Source of the DNA: Lachnospiraceae bacterium
GTDB taxonomy: Bacteria > Bacillota > Clostridia > Lachnospirales > Lachnospiraceae
Length of the DNA stretch: 64,000 nucleotides
Assembly: GCA_017470985.1 (NCBI GenBank)
Contig: JAFUXA010000014.1
Coordinates: 62,001-126,000, forward strand
Reading direction: 5' to 3'
A program made the position numbers and the translations under genes. Of the stretch, positions 8,380 through 15,857 are shown piece by piece. The notes beneath the pieces are model-generated. The model saw only the letters and a list, made by a program, of their open reading frames with translations, ran no database searches and was not told where the DNA came from. The stretch's first letter is position 1; each line of letters begins with the position of its first letter.

Positions 8380-9771
8380 TTGAAAACTGATAATAATCCC
8401 ACAAACATTGTCAAATTTCATAAGAAGATACAATTAAATATCGGTTTCGTTATCTTTGGAATATTCATGTTATATGTAATATTCCATGTTTTTACCTATT
8501 TAACCAAGGATAATATCAATATTTACGAAGTTACCAATGGTACTTTGTCAAATAATAATGTATATCAGGCCCTTGCCATTCGTCAGGAAACAGTGGTAAA
8601 TGCTGAGATGGATGGGCAGTTACTATATTATTCTGCCAACTTAGATCAGGTGGGAGTGAAATCCTATGTGTATTCCATTGATACAACAGGAAATATTAGT
8701 TCTAAAATGAGTGAGAAGACTAATGAACTCTCTCAGTTGTCAAATACAGATTTGGCCAAGCTTCAGAATCAAATTGGCGGTTATATATTTGACTATCGTG
8801 ATAATGATTTCAATAAAGTATATAATTTCAAGAATGATATTGAATCCAGCTTACAATTATTTTACAGAAATACAGTAAGCGAGGAAATGACAGCTACTAT
8901 ACAGGCGGCCATTGATGCTGGTACTTTTAAATATTTCACAGCTCCTGAGCCTGGTATTGTAGTATATCAGTTGGATGGTTATGAAGGATTATCTCTTGAT
9001 ACATTTTCATCTGAATCCTTTGATACTGGTAATTTAAATATACAGAATTTGAAAGCCAATACCACTGCATCAGCTTCACAACCTGTATATAAGCTGGTGA
9101 CTTCTGACAGATGGAATCTGGTATTAAATGTGGATGATGCTACCGCAGAAGTTTTGGCCCAGGAAGATTCAAAATATGTAGAAATTAAATTTGTAGAGGA
9201 CGGTGCTACCACCTGGGCTTCATATGAATTTATGGAGAAGGCTGGAACCAAATATCTGATACTAAGCTTAGATGACAGCGTTGCAAGATATGCCAATAGC
9301 AGATTTGTCAAAATAGAATTGTTGTTAAATGAAAAGAGTGGTCTGAAAATCCCAAATTCATCCATTATAGAAAAGGAATTCTATATGATTCCTGAGACAT
9401 ATCTTTTCAACGGTGGTGATAATACTGATTCAGCCTTCATGGTTCGAGATGGTTCAAAAGATACTCTTGTATTCCCGGATATTTATCATGAGGAAAACGG
9501 TTATCTATATGTGAATCCTGCGGATTTGCCAAAGGGCAGTGTATTAGTTAAACAAAATTCTGTTGATACTTATACTGTAGGATCTGAAGTGTCATCTTTA
9601 AAAGGTGTATATTGCGTAAATAAGGGGTATACAACATTTAAACAGATTGAGTTGTTATATCAGAACTCTAATTATTCTATTATCAAGAATAATACAAGCT
9701 ATGGTTTGGCTTTGTATGATCATATAGTATTAAATGGTTCAGATGTTGAAGAAAATTCAATTATAAATTAA
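8380..9771 (+). CDS. HlyD-like membrane-anchored protein of unknown role
   Basis: A 463-residue protein with a short basic cytoplasmic tail, one membrane helix (about 19-41) and a long extracytoplasmic part. The part just outside the membrane (about 50-85) resembles the biotinyl-lipoyl start of HlyD-type adaptors, and a central helical stretch is followed by further beta-rich segments. I see no transporter partner nearby. The setting between a D,D-carboxypeptidase and yggS-sepF suggests a wall or division role, but that is inference. The TTG start at 8380 has GGAGAG at good spacing. Confidence 0.6.
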   Translation: MKTDNNPTNIVKFHKKIQLNIGFVIFGIFMLYVIFHVFTYLTKDNINIYEVTNGTLSNNNVYQALAIRQETVVNAEMDGQLLYYSANLDQVGVKSYVYSIDTTGNISSKMSEKTNELSQLSNTDLAKLQNQIGGYIFDYRDNDFNKVYNFKNDIESSLQLFYRNTVSEEMTATIQAAIDAGTFKYFTAPEPGIVVYQLDGYEGLSLDTFSSESFDTGNLNIQNLKANTTASASQPVYKLVTSDRWNLVLNVDDATAEVLAQEDSKYVEIKFVEDGATTWASYEFMEKAGTKYLILSLDDSVARYANSRFVKIELLLNEKSGLKIPNSSIIEKEFYMIPETYLFNGGDNTDSAFMVRDGSKDTLVFPDIYHEENGYLYVNPADLPKGSVLVKQNSVDTYTVGSEVSSLKGVYCVNKGYTTFKQIELLYQNSNYSIIKNNTSYGLALYDHIVLNGSDVEENSIIN

Positions 9772-9787
9772 TAGAAAGGCAGTATTT

Positions 9788-10480
9788 ATGTTACAGGATA
9801 ATTTACAAGAGATTGAAAAGAGAGTACAGGCGGCTTGCGATAGGGCTGGTAGAAGCAGAGATGAAGTTACATTAATTGCGGTTAGTAAAACCAAGCCTAT
9901 TACTGATTTGACTGAAATCTATAATGCAGGTGTTAGAGATTTCGGTGAAAACAAAGTTCAGGAATTAACAGATAAAATTGAGAAGATGCCTAAGGATATC
10001 AAATGGCATATGATTGGCCATCTCCAGCGAAATAAGGTGAAATATATTGTAGACAAGGTAGAGCTTATTCATTCAGTAGATAGCTTTAGATTGGCTGAAG
10101 AAATCAATATACAGGCTAAGAAGAAGGGGATTGTGGTTCCAATTCTTGTTGAGGTCAATATTGCAGAGGAAGAGAGCAAATTCGGAGTATCAAAAGAAGA
10201 TGCTATGGAATTGGTGAAACAGATAGCTACACTTGATGGTTTGACAGTGAAAGGACTTATGTCTATAGCACCATATGTTGTGGATTCTGAAGAAAATCGA
10301 CCTTATTTTCACAAAATAAAGGATTTATCTGTTGACATAAGCAACGAAAACATAGATAATGTATCTATGGATATTTTATCCATGGGAATGTCTGGAGATT
10401 TTGAGGTTGCAATTGAAGAGGGAGCCACAATGGTTCGCGTTGGAACAGGAATCTTTGGCGAGAGAAATTATAATAAATAA
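9788..10480 (+). CDS. yggS: YggS family pyridoxal phosphate homeostasis protein
   Basis: PLP-binding protein of alanine racemase-like fold III without known catalysis. Loss disturbs vitamin B6 and amino-acid pools in other bacteria. The 230 residues carry the PLP lysine in LIAVSKTKP (Lys34), then DFGENKVQE, WHMIGHLQRNK, HSVD, SMGMSGDFEVAI and VRVGTGIFG, all family motifs. Its place directly before sepF matches the ylmE-ylmF order of other Firmicutes. Confidence 0.95.
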   Translation: MLQDNLQEIEKRVQAACDRAGRSRDEVTLIAVSKTKPITDLTEIYNAGVRDFGENKVQELTDKIEKMPKDIKWHMIGHLQRNKVKYIVDKVELIHSVDSFRLAEEINIQAKKKGIVVPILVEVNIAEEESKFGVSKEDAMELVKQIATLDGLTVKGLMSIAPYVVDSEENRPYFHKIKDLSVDISNENIDNVSMDILSMGMSGDFEVAIEEGATMVRVGTGIFGERNYNK

Positions 10481-10500
10481 GTTATAGAGGAGATTTTATA

Positions 10501-11040
10501 ATGGCTATTTTCGATCGCATGCTTGATGTTATGAACTTAGGCGACGATGATGAATATTATGATGATGAAGAATTTGAAGAAGAAGACTACTATGATGATG
10601 AAGAGGAAGAGTCAGAAGGATTCTTTTCTAAATTCTCCAAGAATAAGAATGTAAGCGAGGATGAGCCGGTTCAACCTAAAGAGAAACAACCGGTAATTAA
10701 ATCAACTCCAAAAATAACTCCTATGAGGAGCCCTAGAAAGGCGACGAATAAAACAATGGAAGTATGTGTAATTAAACCATCTTCTTTTGAAGATGCTAGA
10801 GAGATTTCAGAGACATTACTTGCGGATAGAACAGTTATTTTGAATATGGAAGGTATCGATTTAGGCTTAGCTCAGAGAATTATCGATTTTACTTCTGGAT
10901 GCTGTTATGCAATTGATGGAAATTTACAGAAAGTAAGTAATTATATCTTTATTATTACTCCTGCAGCTGTTGATATATCAGGAGACTTACAGGGTATAGT
11001 AGATGCCTTCGATTTCTCTGGTATTCAGACTGGATTTTAA
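10501..11040 (+). CDS. sepF: Cell division protein SepF
   Basis: Membrane-associated FtsZ-binding protein that bundles FtsZ filaments and anchors the Z ring. The 179 residues start with an amphipathic helix (MAIFDRMLDVM) that would insert in the membrane, then a very acidic linker (about 14-45) and a Lys/Pro-rich stretch. The folded SepF domain (about 86-157) includes VCVIKPSSFEDAREI and VILNMEGIDLGLAQRIIDF. It is the last gene before a terminator. The ylmG, ylmH and divIVA genes that often follow sepF are missing here. Confidence 0.95.
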   Translation: MAIFDRMLDVMNLGDDDEYYDDEEFEEEDYYDDEEEESEGFFSKFSKNKNVSEDEPVQPKEKQPVIKSTPKITPMRSPRKATNKTMEVCVIKPSSFEDAREISETLLADRTVILNMEGIDLGLAQRIIDFTSGCCYAIDGNLQKVSNYIFIITPAAVDISGDLQGIVDAFDFSGIQTGF

Positions 11041-11050
11041 GAACATTTTG

Positions 11051-11090
11051 GAGCATCAGATTCTATAGAACCTGGTGCTCTTTTTATTTT
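11051..11090 (+). terminator. Intrinsic terminator after sepF
   Basis: GAGCATCAG pairs with CCTGGTGCTC across a loop of about ten bases, with one wobble pair, followed by TTTTTATTTTT. This is a clear end to the mre-sepF cluster. aroB starts only 24 bases beyond it, with no visible promoter in between. Confidence 0.85.
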
Positions 11091-11114
11091 TACAAAAAAG
11101 GAGACCGCATTAAA

Positions 11115-12203
11115 ATGGCAAAAGAACTAATAGTAAATTACGAGAATCAACCTTGCTATTCAATTTATATAGATAATAGCTATGATGCATTTTGTGACAA
11201 GATAAATGATATTCCTAACTTCAAAAAGTCAAAAACATGCATTGTTACAGATTCTAATGTGGCAAATATTTACCTAAATGATATGGTCGAATTTGCAAAA
11301 AATACATTTGAGCAAGTATTTACATTTATTATTCCTGCTGGAGAAGCTAATAAAAATCTGTCTGAAATAGAGAAATTATATGAACATTTAATAATTAATC
11401 ATTTCGATAGAACAGATTCTCTCATTGCTTTAGGCGGAGGAGTAGTTGGAGACATGACTGGATATACTGCAGCTACATATTTGCGAGGTATAAACTTCAT
11501 TCAGGTTCCTACAACTTTACTTTCTCAAGTGGATAGTAGTATAGGTGGTAAGACGGGAGTCGACTTCAATCAATATAAAAATATGGTTGGAGCATTTCAT
11601 ATGCCTAAATTGGTTTATATTAATACCTCTACAATCAAAACATTGCCAGAAGAACAGTTTCAATGTGGTATGGGAGAGATAATTAAACATGGTCTTATTA
11701 GAAATGCCAATTATTATCAGTGGTTAAAAGATAATTACCAGGATATTCTCAATTTAAAAGATGATTCTCTGGCGGATATGATATATGAAAGTTGTTTGAT
11801 CAAGAAAAATGTTGTGGAAGAAGATCCTACAGAGCAAAGTATCAGAGGTTATTTGAATTTTGGTCATACAATCGGGCATGCCATAGAGAAGCTTTCTGAT
11901 TTCAAATTGTATCACGGTCAGTGTGTAGCTATTGGAATGGTGGCGGCAAGTTATTTATCCAAGCAACATGGAAATATTACCGGAGAAGAATATATAGATA
12001 TTATCAATACTATTAAGCTGTATAATCTTCCTGTAAAATGTTCTCTTACTGATTCATCTGCAATTTTAAGTGCCACAAAATCAGATAAGAAAATGATTGG
12101 CAATAAAGTTAAATTTATTCTATTGAAATCAGTAGGTGATGCATATATTAATACTGATTTAACAGAGGAAGAATTACTAGGAGCTATAGAAGAAGTATTA
12201 TGA
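11115..12203 (+). CDS. aroB: 3-dehydroquinate synthase
   Basis: Second step of the shikimate pathway, converting DAHP to 3-dehydroquinate with NAD and a divalent metal. The 362 residues match the usual length. Visible motifs are the dinucleotide/substrate region GGGVVGDMTGYTAATYLRG, VDSSIGGKTGVD, and the metal-binding segments GEIIKHG, FGHTIGHAIE and HGQCVAIGM. AAAGGAG precedes the ATG. Its last four bases overlap the lspA start (ATGA). No other aro gene is present, so it is a lone shikimate gene joined to lspA-rluD. Confidence 0.95.
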   Translation: MAKELIVNYENQPCYSIYIDNSYDAFCDKINDIPNFKKSKTCIVTDSNVANIYLNDMVEFAKNTFEQVFTFIIPAGEANKNLSEIEKLYEHLIINHFDRTDSLIALGGGVVGDMTGYTAATYLRGINFIQVPTTLLSQVDSSIGGKTGVDFNQYKNMVGAFHMPKLVYINTSTIKTLPEEQFQCGMGEIIKHGLIRNANYYQWLKDNYQDILNLKDDSLADMIYESCLIKKNVVEEDPTEQSIRGYLNFGHTIGHAIEKLSDFKLYHGQCVAIGMVAASYLSKQHGNITGEEYIDIINTIKLYNLPVKCSLTDSSAILSATKSDKKMIGNKVKFILLKSVGDAYINTDLTEEELLGAIEEVL

Positions 12204-12733
12204 TAAAGCAAAATAAAACTAAATTATTATTTATAGATTTAATTATTGCCATAATTGCTATATTTCTAGATCAAATCACTAAGTATATAGCAACAATTAA
12301 TTTGGCTGGTAAAGAAGATTTTATTATCATTCCAGGTGTATTACAGTTTAATTATCTGCAAAATACTGGAGCAGCCTTTTCTATATTAACTAATCACATG
12401 ACATTGTTTTATATTTTAACGCCCATTTGTTGCGCCTTAATTATCTATTTATTAATTAAGATGCCAATGACAAAGCTTGGTCTTATAATAAATTTTGTTT
12501 TGACATTTATATTTGCTGGAGCTATAGGGAATTTCATAGATAGAGTAGTTAATTCATATGTTACTGACTTTATCTATTTCTCATTAATCAATTTCCCGGT
12601 ATTTAATGTGGCAGATATATATGTGACATGCGGCGTTATTTTATTATTTATTATATTGATATTCTGTGTTGATGATGATAAATTTAATTCATTTTTAACA
12701 AGTATACGTGGAGGAAACCGTGGCAGAGATTAG
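12200..12733 (+). CDS. lspA: Lipoprotein signal peptidase (signal peptidase II)
   Basis: Membrane aspartic protease that removes signal peptides from prolipoproteins. The 177 residues contain four hydrophobic helices and all conserved blocks: DQITKY, NTGAAFS, GAIGNFIDRV with catalytic Asp114, and FPVFNVADI with catalytic Asp139. The start is coupled to aroB through an ATGA overlap, and the 3' end overlaps rluD by 14 bases. Confidence 0.96.
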   Translation: MIKQNKTKLLFIDLIIAIIAIFLDQITKYIATINLAGKEDFIIIPGVLQFNYLQNTGAAFSILTNHMTLFYILTPICCALIIYLLIKMPMTKLGLIINFVLTFIFAGAIGNFIDRVVNSYVTDFIYFSLINFPVFNVADIYVTCGVILLFIILIFCVDDDKFNSFLTSIRGGNRGRD

Positions 12734-13634
12734 TGATATTTTCTATATAGACAATGAGTATGTAGGTTGTCGCATTGATAAGGTTCTGTCTGAAATGTAT
12801 CCTGACAAATCAAGAAGCATTATTCAAAAATATATTGCAGATGGTGATGTCACAGTGAATGATGCGATAGTTAAATCTAATTATAAGTTTAAAACTGATG
12901 ATAAAATACAAATTATTGAGCCAGAACCTGTGGATGTGGAAATACAACCGGAGAATATTCCTTTGGATATATTATATGAAGATTCTGATGTGCTTATAGT
13001 AAATAAACCAAAGGGTATGGTAGTTCATCCGGCTCCAGGTCATTACACGGGAACATTGGTAAATGCAATAATGTATCATTGCAAAGATGAGCTCTCTGGA
13101 ATTAATGGTGAAATAAGACCGGGAATTGTCCATAGAATTGATATGGATACAACTGGAGCATTAATCATATGTAAAAACGATTCTGCTCATAATAAGATAG
13201 CAGAGCAAATCAAAATCCATAGTATTAATCGAATCTACAAAGGTATTGTAATAGGAAATGTAAAAGAAGATGAGGGAACCATCCATACAACCATCGGTAG
13301 AAGTCCAAAAGACAGAAAGAAAATGGCTATTGATGTAAAAAATGGAAGAGAAGCTATAACTCATTATAAGGTAATAAAGCGATTTGACAGATATACTTAT
13401 ATGGAATTTAAGCTTGAAACCGGAAGAACCCATCAAATTCGCGTTCATATGGCCAGCATTGGTCATCCTTTGCTGGGTGATCAGGTTTATGGTCCAAATA
13501 AATGTCAATTTAATTTACAAGGACAGACTCTGCATGCAGAAGTTATTGGATTTGTTCATCCATCTACAGGCGAGTATGTAGAATTTAAAGCACCTCTTCC
13601 AGATTATTTTCAGCATTTGCTTGATATACTATAA
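12720..13634 (+). CDS. rluD: 23S rRNA pseudouridine synthase, RluD type
   Basis: RluA-family pseudouridine synthase with an N-terminal S4 RNA-binding domain (about 15-75). The catalytic motif is HRIDMDTTG with Asp141, and RTHQIRVHMASIGHPLLGDQVYG follows the family pattern. I chose GTG 12720 because GGAGG lies five bases upstream. An in-frame GTG at 12708 would overlap that site. The lspA-rluD pairing supports RluD (sites near U1911-U1917 of helix 69) over other subfamilies, but the exact target is inferred. Confidence 0.9.
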   Translation: MAEISDIFYIDNEYVGCRIDKVLSEMYPDKSRSIIQKYIADGDVTVNDAIVKSNYKFKTDDKIQIIEPEPVDVEIQPENIPLDILYEDSDVLIVNKPKGMVVHPAPGHYTGTLVNAIMYHCKDELSGINGEIRPGIVHRIDMDTTGALIICKNDSAHNKIAEQIKIHSINRIYKGIVIGNVKEDEGTIHTTIGRSPKDRKKMAIDVKNGREAITHYKVIKRFDRYTYMEFKLETGRTHQIRVHMASIGHPLLGDQVYGPNKCQFNLQGQTLHAEVIGFVHPSTGEYVEFKAPLPDYFQHLLDIL

Positions 13635-13693
13635 AAGAATCAATTAAATAAAACATAGATATTTATTATAAGAAATATAGAAGATATAAAAAT

Positions 13694-13732
13694 GGGATTA
13701 TGTTAGAGTAATTAAGCTCTAAACATAATCCC
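13694..13732. terminator. Bidirectional terminator between rluD and lexA
   Basis: GGGATTATGTTAGAG pairs with CTCTAAACATAATCCC, with one bulged base and an eight-base loop. T-rich sequence follows on the + side and A-rich sequence precedes, so it can serve both convergent genes. Confidence 0.85.
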
Positions 13733-13739
13733 TTATTAT

Positions 13740-14354
13740 TTAAAAGAATCTAAATACACCGAATACAACACCAAGTATTTGACAGTCAGGAACGATAATA
13801 GGATCCATATTATCATTTTCTGGCTGTAGTCTAACATGACCATCTTCCTTATAGAAAGTCTTCACTGTGGCTGAGTCATCTACTAAGGCAGCAACAATTT
13901 CACCATTTCTTGCTGTGTCCTGTTGTTTTACAATCAAAGTATCGCCGTTGAAAATACCGGCATTTATCATACTGTCACCCTTGACTTTTAACATGAAAGT
14001 CTGTTGATTAGGCATATATTCAGCTGGAACAGGGAAGTAGTTGTCTATATTTTGCACTGCTAAAATAGGCTGGCCTGCAGCTATTTCGCCTACAATAGGA
14101 ACATTTACAACCTCTCTGCGAGTTAAATTAAAATTCTCATCAACTATTTCTATAGTTCTAGGTTTAGATGGATCTCGTCTGATATATCCATTCTTCTCTA
14201 ATGTTTCCAAATGAGAGTGAATAGAAGATGTGGATTTCAGATGAACAGCATCACATAATTCTCGAACAGTAGGAGGATATCCTTTGTTGAGAATTTCCTG
14301 CTTAATATAATCTAAGATTTCCTGTTGTTTTTCAGTGATTCTACCGTATCCCAT
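13740..14354 (-). CDS. lexA: SOS repressor LexA
   Basis: Repressor of the DNA damage response that cleaves itself when RecA is activated. The 204 residues carry an N-terminal winged helix (1-65), the Ala93-Gly94 cleavage site in GEIAAGQP, catalytic Ser128 in GDSMINAG and Lys165 in SATVKTF. I chose ATG 14354 because GGAGG lies eight bases upstream. The in-frame TTG at 14369 overlaps that site and would make an atypical N-terminus. It is divergent from a LysM gene across three LexA-type boxes, so it probably represses itself and that gene. Confidence 0.96.
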   Translation of the reverse strand: MGYGRITEKQQEILDYIKQEILNKGYPPTVRELCDAVHLKSTSSIHSHLETLEKNGYIRRDPSKPRTIEIVDENFNLTRREVVNVPIVGEIAAGQPILAVQNIDNYFPVPAEYMPNQQTFMLKVKGDSMINAGIFNGDTLIVKQQDTARNGEIVAALVDDSATVKTFYKEDGHVRLQPENDNMDPIIVPDCQILGVVFGVFRFF

Positions 14355-14384
14355 AAATGATACCTCCAAATTAAGTATATATGA

Positions 14385-14412
14385 ATTATATCATACTCAA
14401 ATCAAAAAACAA
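14385..14412 (-). promoter_or_regulatory. Probable lexA promoter
   Basis: On the minus strand TATAAT (14385-14390) has TTGTTT (14407-14412) 16 bases upstream. The -35 is weak. A LexA-type half-site pair (14424-14435) lies just upstream. Confidence 0.55.
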
Positions 14413-14423
14413 ACATATATTCC

Positions 14424-14435
14424 GAAAATTTGTTC
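14424..14435. promoter_or_regulatory. LexA-type box 1 (imperfect)
   Basis: GAAAATTTGTTC matches the Gram-positive SOS pattern GAAC-N4-GTTC at seven of eight fixed positions. It lies close to the -35 of the lexA promoter. Confidence 0.5.
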
Positions 14436-14444
14436 GATTTTGTA

Positions 14445-14473
14445 TTGACAAACGAATGTTCGGGTGGTATTTT
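14445..14473 (+). promoter_or_regulatory. Promoter of the LysM (YneA-like) gene
   Basis: TTGACA (14445-14450) and TATTTT (14468-14473) are separated by 17 bases, close to the sigma-A consensus. A LexA-type box overlaps the spacer and another sits at about +1 to +12, so repression by LexA would block this promoter directly. Confidence 0.8.
14450..14461. promoter_or_regulatory. LexA-type box 2
   Basis: AAACGAATGTTC followed by G matches GAAC-N4-GTTC at seven of eight positions and shares the core ACGAATGTTCG with box 3. It overlaps the spacer of the LysM-gene promoter. Confidence 0.75.
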
Positions 14474-14480
14474 ATCTTTA

Positions 14481-14492
14481 GAACGAATGTTC
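14481..14492. promoter_or_regulatory. LexA-type box 3 (perfect)
   Basis: GAACGAATGTTC is a perfect GAAC-N4-GTTC SOS box. It is 31 bases from box 2, about three helical turns, so LexA dimers could bind the same face of the DNA. Confidence 0.85.
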
Positions 14493-14532
14493 GCATAGAG
14501 TTTAATGTAGATTTTTTGGAGGAGATAATGCT

Positions 14533-14859
14533 ATGAATTCAAAGAGAAGAGTAATTGGAAATTATAATTTGAAATTAGTGTTTGTTATAGCTACTATTGT
14601 TGCGGTAATTACAGTATGTTTTTCAATTTCGACAGTTGGTAAAGCTCAGCAGCAGCATGAATTATTATCCTATTATGAAAGTGTACAGATTCAACCTGGA
14701 GATACATTATCTTCTTTGGCTCAGAAGTATTATATAAATGACATTGGTGACTTTAATAAATATGTTAATGAGATTAGAGAATTAAACAACATTTCAGGTG
14801 ATGATATTCATGCAGGAGAATATGTTACTATTAAATACTACGAAACTGCTTCAAATTAA
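14533..14859 (+). CDS. LysM protein, YneA-like SOS division inhibitor
   Basis: A 108-residue protein with one N-terminal membrane helix (about 13-35) and a C-terminal LysM domain (about 50-103; VQIQPGDTLSSLAQKYY). The size, topology and placement divergent from lexA under SOS boxes match YneA, which halts division after DNA damage in Bacillus. Sequence similarity to YneA itself is limited, so the function rests on architecture and context. GGAGGAGA lies seven bases before the ATG. Confidence 0.8.
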   Translation: MNSKRRVIGNYNLKLVFVIATIVAVITVCFSISTVGKAQQQHELLSYYESVQIQPGDTLSSLAQKYYINDIGDFNKYVNEIRELNNISGDDIHAGEYVTIKYYETASN

Positions 14860-14926
14860 CATATTTTGTTGTATTTCTCTCCATTTATTATTATAATCTA
14901 CTATATATTGGAACTGGAGATGAAAT

Positions 14927-15643
14927 ATGTTACGATTTTTCTATGTAATTCTTATGAATGTTAAAAGAGCGCCATATCTTATCCCTATGATGCGACGAAT
15001 GGCTGCAAATAAAGAGAAATATACAGAAGAGCAGAAATACCATTTGATGAAGAAGATGGTTAACTATATGAAGAAATCCGGCGGTATTACTACAGAAGTA
15101 TATGGAAAGGAGAATCTTCCTAAAGAGGGCGGCTATGTTATGTTTCCTAACCATCAGGGTAAATATGATGCTTTAGGTATTATATATGCCCATGATAAGC
15201 CTTGTTCTTTTGTAATGGATAAGGCTAAATCCTATTCTTTCCTAGTCAGAGAGATTGTAGATTTGCTTGGCGCCAAGAGATTAGATTTAAAAGATATACG
15301 CCAGAATTTAACTATAATTAATGAAATTGCTGACGAGGTTAAAGAAGGCAAGAAATTTATCTTATTCTCTGAAGGTGGATATGGTCATAACAAGAATGTG
15401 GTTCAGGAATTTAAACCTGGAAGTTTTAAATCAGTTATGCGAGCAAAAGCTCCATTGGTTCCAGTTGCTTTAATAGATTCATATTTACCATTTAATAGTT
15501 TGAAATTAGGACCAGTTACTACTAAAGTTGTTTTTCTTCCTACAATTTATTATGAAGATTATAAAGATATGAAAACTGTGGATCTTTCTAACTTGGTTAG
15601 ACAACAGATTATTGATACTATTAATGAATATCAGGGCACTTGA
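14927..15643 (+). CDS. 1-acyl-sn-glycerol-3-phosphate acyltransferase family protein (PlsC-like)
   Basis: Acyl transfer in phospholipid synthesis at the cytoplasmic membrane. The 238 residues hold the NHxxxxD catalytic motif (Asn75-His76 to Asp81, in PNHQGKYD) and the substrate motif at FILFSEGGYGHN, where the usual EGTR is changed. VPVALIDSY fits motif IV. A TGGAGA RBS precedes the ATG. It sits between the LysM gene and a recombinase without an obvious functional link. The exact acceptor is not certain. Confidence 0.82.
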   Translation: MLRFFYVILMNVKRAPYLIPMMRRMAANKEKYTEEQKYHLMKKMVNYMKKSGGITTEVYGKENLPKEGGYVMFPNHQGKYDALGIIYAHDKPCSFVMDKAKSYSFLVREIVDLLGAKRLDLKDIRQNLTIINEIADEVKEGKKFILFSEGGYGHNKNVVQEFKPGSFKSVMRAKAPLVPVALIDSYLPFNSLKLGPVTTKVVFLPTIYYEDYKDMKTVDLSNLVRQQIIDTINEYQGT

Positions 15644-15658
15644 CTGTGAGATAGTGCC
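15635..15658 (+). terminator. Possible weak terminator at the end of the PlsC-like gene
   Basis: GGCACT and AGTGCC form a six-pair stem around a 12-base loop that includes the stop codon, followed by TTAATTATT. The stem is short and the T tract is interrupted. Confidence 0.45.
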
Positions 15659-15677
15659 TTAATTATTCTAAATAGAA

Positions 15678-15707
15678 CTATCGGATAAATATCAGTTTTT
15701 CCGATAG
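15678..15707. repeat. Inverted repeat upstream of the recombinase gene
   Basis: CTATCGGA and TCCGATAG form a perfect eight-base inverted repeat with a 14-base loop, without a T tract after it. It ends 30 bases before a TATAAT. It could be an operator, a recombination-type site or a transcript hairpin. The rest of the 15644-15857 gap shows only the promoter described separately. Confidence 0.5.
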
Positions 15708-15733
15708 ATTGTATTCAAAAAAGCCTGTATTTA

Positions 15734-15742
15734 TGCTATAAT
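15734..15742 (+). promoter_or_regulatory. Extended -10 promoter of the recombinase gene
   Basis: TGCTATAAT is a perfect extended -10 element. No good -35 is present at 17 bases. It would give a leader of about 110 bases. Confidence 0.55.
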
Positions 15743-15857
15743 GCCTATATAAGCTGTTTTTACATAATTATTATATGTATTACAATTGATAAGATTTACC
15801 TATGCATAATTAATATAAAGCATAAATGTAATTTCCATATAGAAAGGATTATCTCCC

